Source of the DNA: Chitinophaga jiangningensis
GTDB taxonomy: Bacteria > Bacteroidota > Bacteroidia > Chitinophagales > Chitinophagaceae
Length of the DNA stretch: 64,000 nucleotides
Direction of reading: 5' to 3'
Assembly: GCF_900142605.1 (NCBI RefSeq)
Contig: NZ_FRBL01000005.1
Location: 571,716 to 635,715, forward strand
The notes below the pieces were generated by a model. The model was given only the letters and a program-made list of their open reading frames with translations. It did no database searches and was not told the DNA's origin. Of the stretch, positions 55,056 to 63,953 are shown one piece after another (position 1 is the stretch's first letter; each line of letters starts with the position of its first letter). The position numbers and the translations under genes were made by a program.

Positions 55056-55781
55056 ATGAAGAAAATAGCATTGATACCTGCCCGTTATGGCGCTTCCAGG
55101 TTCCCGGGAAAAATGATGGCCAAACTGGGCGATAAAACCGTGATACTTCGCACTTACGAGTCTACCGTTAATACCGGTGTGTTTGACGAAGTGATGGTAG
55201 TAACCGACAGTGATATCATCTTCCGGGAAATAGTGGATAACGGCGGAAAGGCCGTGATGAGCAAAAAGGAGCATGAATGTGGTACCGACCGCATCGCAGA
55301 AGCGATGGAACTGCTGGACTACGACATCGTTGTGAATGTGCAGGGCGATGAGCCCTTTACCCAGAAAGAGCCACTGGAAAAATTACTCCGGGTATTTGAA
55401 GGAGAAGAAGGAAAAAAGGTGCAGGTGGCCTCCCTGATGCAGGTACTCACTGAGCAGCAATCCATTGAAGACCCGAACTACGTGAAGGTAGCGGTGGACA
55501 AAAACTTTAATGCCCTCTTCTTCTCCCGCTCTGTAATTCCTTACCCACGCGCTAAAGACGTTAAAACTATTTACTACGAACATATCGGTATCTATGCTTT
55601 CCGAAAAGATACCCTCATGAACTTCACCAAACTGGAACCTACTCCATTGGAACTGGCAGAAAAAATTGAATGCCTGCGCTACCTGGAAAACGGTATCCCA
55701 ATGAAGATGGTGGTGACGGAGTACATGGGTGTTGAAATCGACACCCCTGAAGACCTCGAGAAAGCAGCAAAACTCTTATAA
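55056..55781 (+). CDS. kdsB: Kdo/Kdo8N cytidylyltransferase (KdsB-type)
   Basis: A 241-residue CMP-sugar synthase that activates Kdo (or its 8-amino form) with CTP. Signatures are IPARYGASRFPGKMM (8-22) and VVNVQGDEPF; the C-terminal part is complete. Its place between kdnA and kdnB suggests it acts on 8-amino-Kdo, as in Shewanella, but standard KdsB activity is possible. Confidence 0.92.
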   Translation: MKKIALIPARYGASRFPGKMMAKLGDKTVILRTYESTVNTGVFDEVMVVTDSDIIFREIVDNGGKAVMSKKEHECGTDRIAEAMELLDYDIVVNVQGDEPFTQKEPLEKLLRVFEGEEGKKVQVASLMQVLTEQQSIEDPNYVKVAVDKNFNALFFSRSVIPYPRAKDVKTIYYEHIGIYAFRKDTLMNFTKLEPTPLELAEKIECLRYLENGIPMKMVVTEYMGVEIDTPEDLEKAAKLL

Positions 55782-55805
55782 TAACATACTAACTAAGACG
55801 CATAT

Positions 55806-56882
55806 ATGAAATTCAGGAATTTTAAAATGGTGGACTACGTGGTTTACGGTAACGGATCTTTTGATCAGTTAGATGAAATCCTGGCCCCAAAACGTAACGG
55901 TGATGCTCCCATGATTTTCTTTGTGGATGAGTATTTCCAGGATAAGAAAGAATTTTTATCCCGTGTTCCTTTGCGTGGTAAAGACAAGATTGTAATCATC
56001 GATGTAACCGACGAGCCTAAAACCAAAACCGTAGATAAGATCCGCGATGAGTTGCAGGCTGAATTCGGCCAGGTTTCCGGTATTATTGGTATTGGCGGTG
56101 GTTCTGTAATGGATATGGCAAAAGCGGTTTCGCTGATGATGACCAACCCAGGCTCGTCTGCCGACTACCAGGGCTGGGATCTCGTGAAAGTTGCCGGCGT
56201 ATATAAAGTAGGTATTCCCACCATTTCCGGTACCGGTGCTGAAGTGAGCCGTACCTGCGTGTTGACGGGGCCTACCCGTAAACTGGGTATGAACTCCGAT
56301 TTCACACCGTTTGACCAGATTGTACTGGACCCTTCCCTGACCAGCACCGTAGAGCCTAATCAGCGCTTCTACACTGCCATGGATTGCTTTATTCACTGCG
56401 TGGAATCCCTGGAAGGTACTTACCTGAACGCTTTCAGTAAATCATACGGTGAAAAAGCGCAGGAGCTGTGCGAAGAAATTTTCCTGCAAAAAGACCAGTG
56501 GGACGATGATGCGGATGAAAAGCTGATGATGGCTTCCTATGCCGGAGGTATGAGCATTGCCTACTCCCAGGTGGGTGTGGCGCACGCGGTGAGTTATGGC
56601 CTGGCTTACCTGCTGGGTACTAAACACGGTATCGGCAACTGTATTGTGTTTGATAAATTGGAAGAGTTCTACCCTGAAGGTGTGGAAAAGTTCAAGCAGA
56701 TGGTGAAGAAGCACAACATCACTATTCCACAAGGCATTTGTAAAAACCTGACCGACGAGCAGTTTGATATTATGATCAATGTATCGCTGGGCATGGCTCC
56801 GCTCTGGGAAAATGCGCTGGGTAAGGATTGGAAAACAATCATGACACCTGAGCGCCTGCGTAAGCTCTACGAAAGACTTTAG
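55806..56882 (+). CDS. kdnB: Iron-containing alcohol dehydrogenase, Kdo 8-oxidase (KdnB-like)
   Basis: A 358-residue group-III metal-dependent alcohol dehydrogenase. The Fe-ADH core is visible: GIGGGSVMDMAKAVS, IPTISGTGAEVS, DCFIHCVESL and HAVSYGLAY (metal ligands). In Shewanella KdnB oxidises the C8 alcohol of Kdo to the aldehyde used by KdnA. It lies 24 bp after kdsB. A generic Fe-ADH role is the alternative. Confidence 0.85.
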   Translation: MKFRNFKMVDYVVYGNGSFDQLDEILAPKRNGDAPMIFFVDEYFQDKKEFLSRVPLRGKDKIVIIDVTDEPKTKTVDKIRDELQAEFGQVSGIIGIGGGSVMDMAKAVSLMMTNPGSSADYQGWDLVKVAGVYKVGIPTISGTGAEVSRTCVLTGPTRKLGMNSDFTPFDQIVLDPSLTSTVEPNQRFYTAMDCFIHCVESLEGTYLNAFSKSYGEKAQELCEEIFLQKDQWDDDADEKLMMASYAGGMSIAYSQVGVAHAVSYGLAYLLGTKHGIGNCIVFDKLEEFYPEGVEKFKQMVKKHNITIPQGICKNLTDEQFDIMINVSLGMAPLWENALGKDWKTIMTPERLRKLYERL

Positions 56883-56887
56883 TTTTT

Positions 56888-56985
56888 TTAGGGAGATGTC
56901 AGCACCAGCTGTTCCACGCTTAGCGCGGAATAGAGCACGGGCAGAACCCCCAAGGTTTTGCGACCCGGACGCTCCAACAATAATA
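56888..56985 (+). ncRNA. Candidate structured RNA of unknown class
   Basis: The gap after kdnB can fold into a three-way shape: outer stem GGAG (56892-56895)/CTCC (56972-56975) plus GTC/GAC; hairpin A 56912-56930 (TTCCACGC with GCGCGGAA, TTA loop); hairpin B 56938-56967 (CGG-GCAGAACC with GGTTTTGC-CCG, CCCAA loop, one bulge). A strong terminator follows. This arrangement looks like a small RNA or riboswitch-type leader of the gene at 57065. It matches no class I know. Confidence 0.5.
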
Positions 56986-56987
56986 TA

Positions 56988-57037
56988 AAGGGCCGGATAA
57001 AAAGGTTTTAATTCCTTTTTATCCGGCCCTTCCTCTT
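56988..57037 (+). terminator. Rho-independent terminator, perfect 18-bp stem
   Basis: Arms 56988-57005 and 57014-57031 pair perfectly around an 8-base loop, followed by CCTCTTTA. It may end kdnB or terminate the candidate RNA upstream of the 57065 gene. Confidence 0.85.
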
Positions 57038-57064
57038 TATGATTTAACTTCAGATAAAAAAGTC

Positions 57065-57565
57065 ATGGATAAGATCGAGAAACTTGGGCAGGAGCTGGCC
57101 CAGGTATTTTTAAGGATAGAAGAGCGCAGGAACCTCTGGCATACTGTTACCAAAGAATTTATTTCCAATACCTTAAAAGAGCTGGTGGCACGTTTTCCCA
57201 TGTTCGACTGGACAATGGACATCAATGTGGTTTGGCAGAATATGGAATCCGTATATGTGATGTTTAATTACTGTCCCAGCGGCATTGTGGAAAAGACGCC
57301 CAACGCGGTGATTCAGAAAATGAAAAAGGGCGGACTGCTGTCATTTTCTCAATCGCGTAACGGACAAATAGTTACCTGGGTGGCTTATCCTTTTGTAGAT
57401 GGTATAACAGAAGACGGGCCCAAGAGCACGGTACTGGATACCGCTGAGCCTGAAGAAGTGGATCAGGCATATATTTTCAGGTATGCGGAGAAGTTCCTGG
57501 AAGAAATGATCAGCTGGGAAAATGATTCCCGCGAAGAAATCGGCTTCATTAAAAAACACCGTTAA
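57065..57565 (+). CDS. Hypothetical protein
   Basis: A 166-residue soluble protein. The helical start (KIEKLGQELAQVFLRIEERRN) is followed by a mixed alpha/beta region (MFDWTMDINVVWQNMESVYVMFNY, FSQSRNGQIVTWVAYPF). No family recognised. Its start is 33 bp after a very strong terminator, so expression may depend on readthrough or on a promoter in that short gap. The following rmuC gene is 55 bp away. Confidence 0.75.
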   Translation: MDKIEKLGQELAQVFLRIEERRNLWHTVTKEFISNTLKELVARFPMFDWTMDINVVWQNMESVYVMFNYCPSGIVEKTPNAVIQKMKKGGLLSFSQSRNGQIVTWVAYPFVDGITEDGPKSTVLDTAEPEEVDQAYIFRYAEKFLEEMISWENDSREEIGFIKKHR

Positions 57566-57620
57566 TACGCATATCCAATGCGTAGTGCGCATTTAAATTT
57601 GATATAGGAGGAAGATTGTC

Positions 57621-58988
57621 ATGATAGCAGCTTTGATTGCAACCGGTATCGTGTTGCTCGGTTTTATATACCTGCTGTTTGCGGCTAAGTCGCGGCAGCA
57701 GCAGCTGGAATCCCAGCATCGCCAGATGCAGGACCGTGCGGTACAGCTGGAATCGCAGCAGCTTTACCTGGAGTCGGCGCTTAAAGACCGGCAGCAGCAA
57801 TTGCAGGATGCCCAGGATCAACTGGAGCGTTTAAACGAAGAATATGCCCTGCAAAAGGGCGATCAGGGTCGCCTGCTGGAACAAAATAAATACCTGCAGC
57901 TACAGCTCTCCGAGGAGCGGCAGCGGCTTATCCAGCAGCAGGAAGATGCGCGGCATCAGTTCGAGAATATTGCCCATCAGCTACTGCACCGTATTTCTGG
58001 CAATTTCATGGAGCAGAACCAGACCAAACTGGACGACCTGCTCAAGCCCCTGTCCGATAAAATAGACAACTTCCGCAGCAGCGTGCAGCAGTCGCTGGTA
58101 GCGGAAACTACGCAGCGAACGGAGTTGCGTGCGGAGTTGCAGCGGTTGTTGTTGCTTAACCAAACACTCACCAAAGAAGCGAACAACCTCACCAATGCAT
58201 TGAAAGCGGATACCAAAAAACAAGGTAACTGGGGAGAGGTAATACTGGAGAAAGTCCTGGAAGCATCCGGGTTGGAAAAGGGGATACATTATTTTACGCA
58301 GGACTCCCGCTATGATGCGGAAGGGCAGCTGCGCCGGCCGGATATGGTATTGCATTTACCGGAGGACCGCCGTGTGATCATCGATTCAAAGGTATCGCTG
58401 AAAGCCTACGAGCAATACTGCAGCTCAGAGGATGATACCACCCGGCAGCAGTTTCTGAAGCAACACCTGGCTTCTGTTAAAAACCATGTGAATGAGCTGA
58501 GTGCAAAAGCTTATCAATCGCTGTACAACAACACCACAGATTTCGTGTTGCTGTTTATTCCTGTGGAACCAGCCTATGCGCTGGCGATCATGCAGCCGGA
58601 TGAAGATCTGTACGACTTTGCTTTCCGTAAGCGCATTATTTTAGTGAGCGTACCATCGCTGCTGGCAACCCTCAAAGTAATTGAGAACATGTGGCGGCTG
58701 GAAAAGCAAAACAGAAATGCACAGGAGATCGTACGGCAGGGTGGCGCATTGTACGATAAATTTGTAGGCTTTGTAAATGACCTGGATCAGGTGAATAACT
58801 ACCTTGGCAAAACGCGTGATGCTTATGATGAGGCCATGAAGAAGCTCACCACAGGCAGCGGAAACCTGGTAGGCCGCGCTGAAAAAATGCGCAAACTCGG
58901 TGTGGATAACAAGAAAAAGCTGCCTGAAATATACATTCAGGAGGCGCCTCAGGAAAATGAAACGCTCGAATCCGGGACCGATAATTAG
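57621..58988 (+). CDS. rmuC: DNA recombination protein RmuC
   Basis: A 455-residue RmuC: one N-terminal membrane helix (IAALIATGIVLLGFIYLLFA, about 2-21), a long Gln-rich coiled coil (about 28-140) and the nuclease-like RmuC domain (about 180-400; NWGEVILEKVLEASGL, RRVIIDSKVSLKAYE, DFVLLFIPVEPAYALA). In E. coli rmuC mutants show altered recombination. An unusually good Shine-Dalgarno (AGGAGG) lies just upstream. Confidence 0.93.
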   Translation: MIAALIATGIVLLGFIYLLFAAKSRQQQLESQHRQMQDRAVQLESQQLYLESALKDRQQQLQDAQDQLERLNEEYALQKGDQGRLLEQNKYLQLQLSEERQRLIQQQEDARHQFENIAHQLLHRISGNFMEQNQTKLDDLLKPLSDKIDNFRSSVQQSLVAETTQRTELRAELQRLLLLNQTLTKEANNLTNALKADTKKQGNWGEVILEKVLEASGLEKGIHYFTQDSRYDAEGQLRRPDMVLHLPEDRRVIIDSKVSLKAYEQYCSSEDDTTRQQFLKQHLASVKNHVNELSAKAYQSLYNNTTDFVLLFIPVEPAYALAIMQPDEDLYDFAFRKRIILVSVPSLLATLKVIENMWRLEKQNRNAQEIVRQGGALYDKFVGFVNDLDQVNNYLGKTRDAYDEAMKKLTTGSGNLVGRAEKMRKLGVDNKKKLPEIYIQEAPQENETLESGTDN

Positions 58989-59090
58989 CGTCGGAACAGG
59001 GTCTTAGAATTTGTAACCTCTTTATGGTTATTAATGCCGGTGTTAGTCACACGCCCAACTGGGGTTATTGTTGCGGCATCGCTAATTTGC

Positions 59091-59126
59091 CTTAAGCAGT
59101 ATCTACCAAGGCAGGTACTGCTTAAG
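59091..59126. terminator. Inverted repeat between convergent rmuC and MFS genes
   Basis: CTTAAGCAGTA (59091-59101) and TACTGCTTAAG (59116-59126) pair perfectly around a 14-base loop, with no T-tract. Likely an RNA 3'-end structure. Confidence 0.55.
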
Positions 59127-59162
59127 TTAAAGAATAAGTTTTCCGCGAGCAGCTGAAACCAC

Positions 59163-60368
59163 TCAATTAGCCGACTGCTTACGCGCCAGCTGCTCTTCGT
59201 AGTTTTTAGGTACATGAAAGAAGGAGAGATAGAGTGTAGCCATTGCCGTGATACCCGCCAGGATATAGAATGTAAGCGGGAACCTGCTCGCATGGTTATG
59301 ATAGATCAGCGCAGAGCCCCAGGCCCCTAAGCCGATGCCGGCTTCCATGGCTATGTACATGCTTGCCAGCGCACGGCCCTTGTACATCGGGTTACTCAGG
59401 TCCACCGTCCAGGCGGTAACAGCAGGGGAGTTGAGCCCTGTGGCCATACCATACAGCAGGGCTGCGGCCAGTAAAATGGCTGGACTCACCGCCAGCGCCA
59501 GCATCGCCATAGAGGCGGCCATTACCAGTGCGGAGATCTTCAGTATGGGAATACGGCCGTATTTGTCCGATACCTTGCCCGCTACCAGTCGTATACCCAT
59601 GGAACTGGCAGTATAGAAAGTAAAGAACAACCCTTTATTAGTGATACCTAAATAAGTGCTGTAATCAGGAATGATGGTAAGCACAGCGCCATAGCTGAAG
59701 AACGTAAGGAAGGTAACTATAACCGGTCCCCATACCAGCGGCTCAAAGAGCTCATCCCGGTGTATGCGCAGCAACGAAAGTCGGAAAGGCTGCTTGTTAG
59801 GAAGGGTTTCTTTCATGGCACCCGTTAGGATTACTACAGACAGCAACGCAAAAGCGGCCGACAGCTGAAACATCACGTTGATATTCCATTTCACCGCCAC
59901 CCATCCTCCAATAGCAGGGCCTATCGCCATACCAATGATAGAAGCCAGTCCTATCATACCCATTGCCTCTCCACGGCGGTTAGCCGGCACCAGGTCCGAC
60001 ACATAGGCAGAAGTGCCGGTAGGCTTAAAACCGGTAGAAAAGCCATGGAAAAAGCGAAGCAACAGGAACGCACCTACGGAACTGACCAGCGGATACATCA
60101 AACTGCACACCACACATATCAGCGAACCAAATACCATCACCGGCACACGCCCGATAGTATCCGTCAGCTTACCGCTGAAGGGCCTGGAAAGCCCCGCCAT
60201 CAAGGTAAACACCCCGATGATATAGCCCTTGTAATCCTCCCCGCCCAACTTTGTCAGATACGCCGGCAACTCCGGGATCATCATGTTGAAACTGGCAGAG
60301 AATAAGGCATTACTTAAACATAATAAGATGAATTGCAGATTGTAGATCCTACCTGACGACTGGTCCAT
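59163..60368 (-). CDS. MFS transporter
   Basis: A 401-residue major-facilitator protein with twelve predicted helices. Typical MFS loops are GKLTDTIGRVPVMVFG (after helix 2) and KVSDKYGRIPILKIS (after helix 8), with RRGEAMGMIGLASIIGMAIG in helix 5 as in drug-efflux transporters. It resembles the DHA-type efflux group, but the substrate is unknown. Single gene. Confidence 0.88.
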   Translation of the reverse strand: MDQSSGRIYNLQFILLCLSNALFSASFNMMIPELPAYLTKLGGEDYKGYIIGVFTLMAGLSRPFSGKLTDTIGRVPVMVFGSLICVVCSLMYPLVSSVGAFLLLRFFHGFSTGFKPTGTSAYVSDLVPANRRGEAMGMIGLASIIGMAIGPAIGGWVAVKWNINVMFQLSAAFALLSVVILTGAMKETLPNKQPFRLSLLRIHRDELFEPLVWGPVIVTFLTFFSYGAVLTIIPDYSTYLGITNKGLFFTFYTASSMGIRLVAGKVSDKYGRIPILKISALVMAASMAMLALAVSPAILLAAALLYGMATGLNSPAVTAWTVDLSNPMYKGRALASMYIAMEAGIGLGAWGSALIYHNHASRFPLTFYILAGITAMATLYLSFFHVPKNYEEQLARKQSAN

Positions 60369-60539
60369 GTCGCAAAATTAGTAACTATGGTACAATTTTA
60401 GCAAAGTAAATACCTCCCGTCACAGGCGAACAAAACCCCGGGACCACTGTTAATATTAACCGGCTGTTAAATCATGATAATACTCATGTTTATCTGCCTC
60501 CGGAAAACGTAAATTTATAGTAACTAAAAATTCAAGGAT

Positions 60540-61010
60540 ATGAAAGTTAATACTGGCATATTACCAGAACACGCCAAAGAGGTTGCTTTGGAATTGAATA
60601 AAGCATTAGCTGACGAATTAGTGTTGTATGCTAAAACCCGCAACAGTCACTGGAATATCGAAGGACCCAGCTTCAGGGACCTGCACCTGTTTTTTGAAGA
60701 TCAATATGAAGCCCTGGAAGAATTTGGTGATGAAGTAGCTGAAAGAATCCGCGCCCTCGGCCACTATGCCCTCGGCAGATATGCAGATGTGCTCAAGCTG
60801 ACCCACCTGCTGGAGTCTGAATACAGCAACGACGCCAAAACACAGGTGAAAGAACTGCTGGATGATCATGAAACCATTATCCGCAACCTTCGCAGACTCA
60901 TCGATGAGTTTGATCAGAAATACAATGATAAAGGTACCAGCGACTTTGTAACTGGCCTCATGGAAAAACATGAGAAACAAGCCTGGATGCTGCGCTCCTT
61001 CCTCAAATAA
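60540..61010 (+). CDS. dps: Dps-family DNA-binding ferritin
   Basis: A 156-residue Dps protein, which stores iron and protects DNA in starvation. The ferroxidase-site residues are visible in RNSHWNIEGPSFRDLHLFFEDQYEALEEFGDEVAERI (read across about 37-73), with the inter-subunit His and Asp/Glu in place. The N-terminus is short, without a lysine-rich DNA tail. A terminator lies 20 bp after the stop. Confidence 0.94.
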   Translation: MKVNTGILPEHAKEVALELNKALADELVLYAKTRNSHWNIEGPSFRDLHLFFEDQYEALEEFGDEVAERIRALGHYALGRYADVLKLTHLLESEYSNDAKTQVKELLDDHETIIRNLRRLIDEFDQKYNDKGTSDFVTGLMEKHEKQAWMLRSFLK

Positions 61011-61029
61011 GTAATCCGAAACTTTTAAC

Positions 61030-61077
61030 AACGTGTTAGTTACAGCCAGATCGTCCGTAACTAACACGTTTTGTTTT
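61030..61077 (+). terminator. Terminator of dps
   Basis: A perfect 14-bp stem (61030-61043 with 61057-61070) with a 13-base loop is followed by TTGTTTT. The tail ends 13 bp before the ATG of the next gene. Confidence 0.83.
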
Positions 61078-61089
61078 AATACAACACGT

Positions 61090-61833
61090 ATGGATAACAA
61101 AGACCTCCGACTTGCCGTGTTAATTGATGCCGACAACATTCCGTATCACAACGTAAAGGGAATGCTGGAAGAAGTGGCCAAATACGGTAACCCAACTTTT
61201 AAAAGGATTTATGGCGACTGGACCAAACCCACCGTAGTAGGGTGGAAGGGCGTTCTGCTCGACTATGCCATCACACCCATCCAACAGTACAGTTATACTT
61301 CCGGGAAAAATGCGACCGACAGCGCCATGATCATCGACGCTATGGACATCCTTTATACAGGCAGGGTCGACGGGTTTTGCCTCGTATCAAGCGATAGCGA
61401 CTTTACCCGCCTGGCCACCAGGCTCCGGGAAGCCGGCATGTACGTGATTGGCATGGGGGAGAGAAAAACACCCAGCGCTTTCCGCTCCGCATGCGACAAG
61501 TTTATTTACCTGGAGATATTGCAGGTAAGAGAGAAAAAATCGGAAGAAGGGAAATCAAAGTCTTCCAAAGAAAAACCAAAAGGGATCAGTAAAGCCGACA
61601 AAGAGGTGATCACCCTCCTGACCACCAGCATCAACGACATTGCAGATGAAGATGGCTGGGCCTACCTCGGTGAGCTGGGGAACCTGTTGCTGAAGAAACA
61701 GCCCGATTTCGACTCCCGCAACTATGGCTTTAATAAATTGATCCATCTTATCCAGAGCTTCCCCATCTTTGAAATAGACCTGCGCGACAGCGGCAAAAAG
61801 ACAGGGAAATTAGTGTATGTTCGTAGCAAATAA
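61090..61833 (+). CDS. NYN-domain endoribonuclease-like protein with OST-HTH/LOTUS domain
   Basis: A 247-residue protein. The NYN (PIN-like) nuclease domain covers about 7-150: acidic residues in VLIDADNIPY (D13, D15), TDSAMIIDAMD and LVSSDSDFTRLATRLRE. The C-terminal OST-HTH/LOTUS domain covers about 165-245 (TLLTTSINDIADEDGWAYLG, FDSRNYGFNKLIHLIQ). This domain pair is found in many bacteria and is predicted to bind and cut RNA. Start at 61090, because the longer frame overlaps the dps terminator. A macrodomain gene follows by 9 bp. Confidence 0.88.
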   Translation: MDNKDLRLAVLIDADNIPYHNVKGMLEEVAKYGNPTFKRIYGDWTKPTVVGWKGVLLDYAITPIQQYSYTSGKNATDSAMIIDAMDILYTGRVDGFCLVSSDSDFTRLATRLREAGMYVIGMGERKTPSAFRSACDKFIYLEILQVREKKSEEGKSKSSKEKPKGISKADKEVITLLTTSINDIADEDGWAYLGELGNLLLKKQPDFDSRNYGFNKLIHLIQSFPIFEIDLRDSGKKTGKLVYVRSK

Positions 61834-61842
61834 CGGGACAAT

Positions 61843-62376
61843 ATGAACCGGGTAAGTGTTATAAAGGGAGATATCACAGCTATCAGGGCGGATGCCATCG
61901 TAAATGCAGCAAATTCATCGCTGATGGGTGGTGGCGGCGTAGATGGCGCGATACACCGCGCTGGTGGTCCTGCGATTTTGGAGGACTGCCGTAAAATTGT
62001 AGCCCGGCAGGGCGGATGTAAAACAGGTGAGGCCGTAATTACCACCGGTGGCCGGCTGCCAGCCGCCCACGTGATCCACACCGTAGGTCCCGTATGGCAG
62101 GATGGGTTGCACAACGAACCTGCATTACTGGCCAACTGCTACCGGCATTCCCTGGAACTGTCTGCCGCCAACAACCTGAGCACGGTGGCATTCCCTAACA
62201 TCAGCACAGGTATTTATCATTTCCCTAAGGACCTTGCCGCCAGGATAGCGCTGGAAACAATAGCCGCCTTCCTGGAAAAAGAAAGTAGTATCACGGACGT
62301 TACGCTGGTATGCTTTGATGAAGAAAACTTCCACTACACCACCCATTATTACCACCAGTATGTAGGCCCCGAATGA
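61843..62376 (+). CDS. Macrodomain protein (ADP-ribose-derivative hydrolase-like)
   Basis: A 177-residue stand-alone macrodomain, similar to YmdB/O-acetyl-ADP-ribose deacetylases. The ligand-binding motifs DAIVNAANSSLMGGGGVDGAI and ISTGIYHFP are intact. It lies 9 bp after the NYN gene and is probably co-transcribed with it, hinting at a joint role in RNA or ADP-ribose-linked processing. Confidence 0.93.
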   Translation: MNRVSVIKGDITAIRADAIVNAANSSLMGGGGVDGAIHRAGGPAILEDCRKIVARQGGCKTGEAVITTGGRLPAAHVIHTVGPVWQDGLHNEPALLANCYRHSLELSAANNLSTVAFPNISTGIYHFPKDLAARIALETIAAFLEKESSITDVTLVCFDEENFHYTTHYYHQYVGPE

Positions 62377-62472
62377 TAGTAATGATTATCAGCCGTTTGA
62401 CACAATGTGCTCCTACATTGCAGCTGCTTTATTATTTTTGACATACTAAATCACCAAACCACCATTAAAACA

Positions 62473-63870
62473 ATGAGAAAATCAACCGTATGCAGACTCC
62501 TGCCAGTAGCACTGTGCATGTCTGTTTCTGTAGCCCGCGCCGCAGCAGGGCCAGGCCCGGTTCCATCCCTTACCATTATTCAAGGGACTACCTCCAACGA
62601 AAAAGCTACCAAAATCTCCCTGATGGCCGTGGAAGAAGGTATGACCAAAGAAATTGCTACATCAGCAGTGAGCGCGGACCACTCCTTTGCCTTCGCCGTA
62701 CAAAAACCAGCAGAAGGATTTTACTATCTCACTACCAATCCAAAAGACGATGGCGCCCGCATCTACCTGAAATCAGGTGATCAGCTGAATCTGCAACTGG
62801 ATGGTAACAGCTTCGTGCAAAAAACAGGATCAGTAGAAAACAAAACGCTGCAAGCCTGGAATACTGTAGTAGCACCGGTTACAGGCCCTGGACTGAAAAT
62901 CGATTCCACTACGTTCCACTCTTTCTTCCCTGCTTTGGAAGCCACTCTGCCTAAAGCGGAAGCTTTCAAAAAAACTTTTACGTCTTCCAATAAAACTTTC
63001 AGCAACCTGATGAAAGTAGCCATGGAAGCAGATGTGGAGTACTCCGCTATGCGTTTCCTGCTGACACCGCGCAGAGAACATCCTAAGAAAGAACAGTATC
63101 CGGCATTTTACAAAACGATCGTAAAGGATCAGAAGTTTTGTGATGCAAACGCAATGGCACTGGGCAATATTGGTGACTACGTACGCATGTACACCACCTT
63201 CAGCATGGTGGTAATGGGTGATAAACCCGCTACAAGGCCAACTGCAAATGAAATGCTGGCTAAAAATTTAAACGCCATCTGCAACGATCACATCAAAGCG
63301 CTGTTCCTCACCAATTCACTGGGTGGTTACAAAACTTTTGAAGCACTGGTAGAAGCTATGGCTCCATACCAAAAGTACCTGGTGACTGATCTGGAAAAGA
63401 AACGTTACCTGGACTACGAAAAATCGGTGCGTAAATTCTCCGCAGGGGAAGCTGGTTACAACTTCTCCGGTGAAGATACCAATGGCAAACAAGTAGCCTT
63501 CAACGACCTGAAAGGGAAAGTAGTTGTGGTAGACGTTTGGGCTACCTGGTGCGGCCCTTGTAAAGCAGAGCTGCCTTACCTGCAGAAACTGGAAGAAGAA
63601 ATGGAAGGTAAAAACGTAACCTTCGTGGGCTGCTCCGTGGACGAAGCAAAAGACAAAGAAAAATGGAAACAGTTCGTGAAAGATAAAGACATGAAAGGTG
63701 TTCAGATCTTTGTAAACGGCTGGAGCGAAGTAACTAAGTTCTATGGTATCAACGGTATCCCTCGTTTCATGGTATTTGACCAGCAGGGTAAAATTGTGAA
63801 TATCGATGCACCGCGCCCGTCTACACCAGAGCTGAAAGCACTGATCGAAAAAATACTGGCTAAAGGATAA
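62473..63870 (+). CDS. TlpA-like thioredoxin-domain protein, exported
   Basis: A 465-residue exported protein. The ATG at 62473 gives a signal peptide (KSTVCRLLPVALCMSVSVARA); the frame start at 62407 is rejected. After an N-terminal beta domain (about 30-130; DUF4369-like) and a helical part comes a C-terminal thioredoxin domain with C360-GPC363 (WATWCGPCKAEL) and the cis-Pro in INGIPRFMVF. It may be a periplasmic thiol-disulfide reductase. A strong terminator follows. Confidence 0.9.
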   Translation: MRKSTVCRLLPVALCMSVSVARAAAGPGPVPSLTIIQGTTSNEKATKISLMAVEEGMTKEIATSAVSADHSFAFAVQKPAEGFYYLTTNPKDDGARIYLKSGDQLNLQLDGNSFVQKTGSVENKTLQAWNTVVAPVTGPGLKIDSTTFHSFFPALEATLPKAEAFKKTFTSSNKTFSNLMKVAMEADVEYSAMRFLLTPRREHPKKEQYPAFYKTIVKDQKFCDANAMALGNIGDYVRMYTTFSMVVMGDKPATRPTANEMLAKNLNAICNDHIKALFLTNSLGGYKTFEALVEAMAPYQKYLVTDLEKKRYLDYEKSVRKFSAGEAGYNFSGEDTNGKQVAFNDLKGKVVVVDVWATWCGPCKAELPYLQKLEEEMEGKNVTFVGCSVDEAKDKEKWKQFVKDKDMKGVQIFVNGWSEVTKFYGINGIPRFMVFDQQGKIVNIDAPRPSTPELKALIEKILAKG

Positions 63871-63906
63871 CAGCCATACTCATAGCAAAATCTTCAATAC
63901 AAATAA

Positions 63907-63953
63907 AAAGAGGGCGTCTCAAAAATACCTGAGACGCCCTCTTTCCTTTTTAA
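63907..63953 (+). terminator. Terminator of the TlpA-like gene
   Basis: A perfect 15-bp stem (63907-63921 with 63930-63944) is followed by CCTTTTT. The last ~50 bp hold nothing else recognised. Confidence 0.88.
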
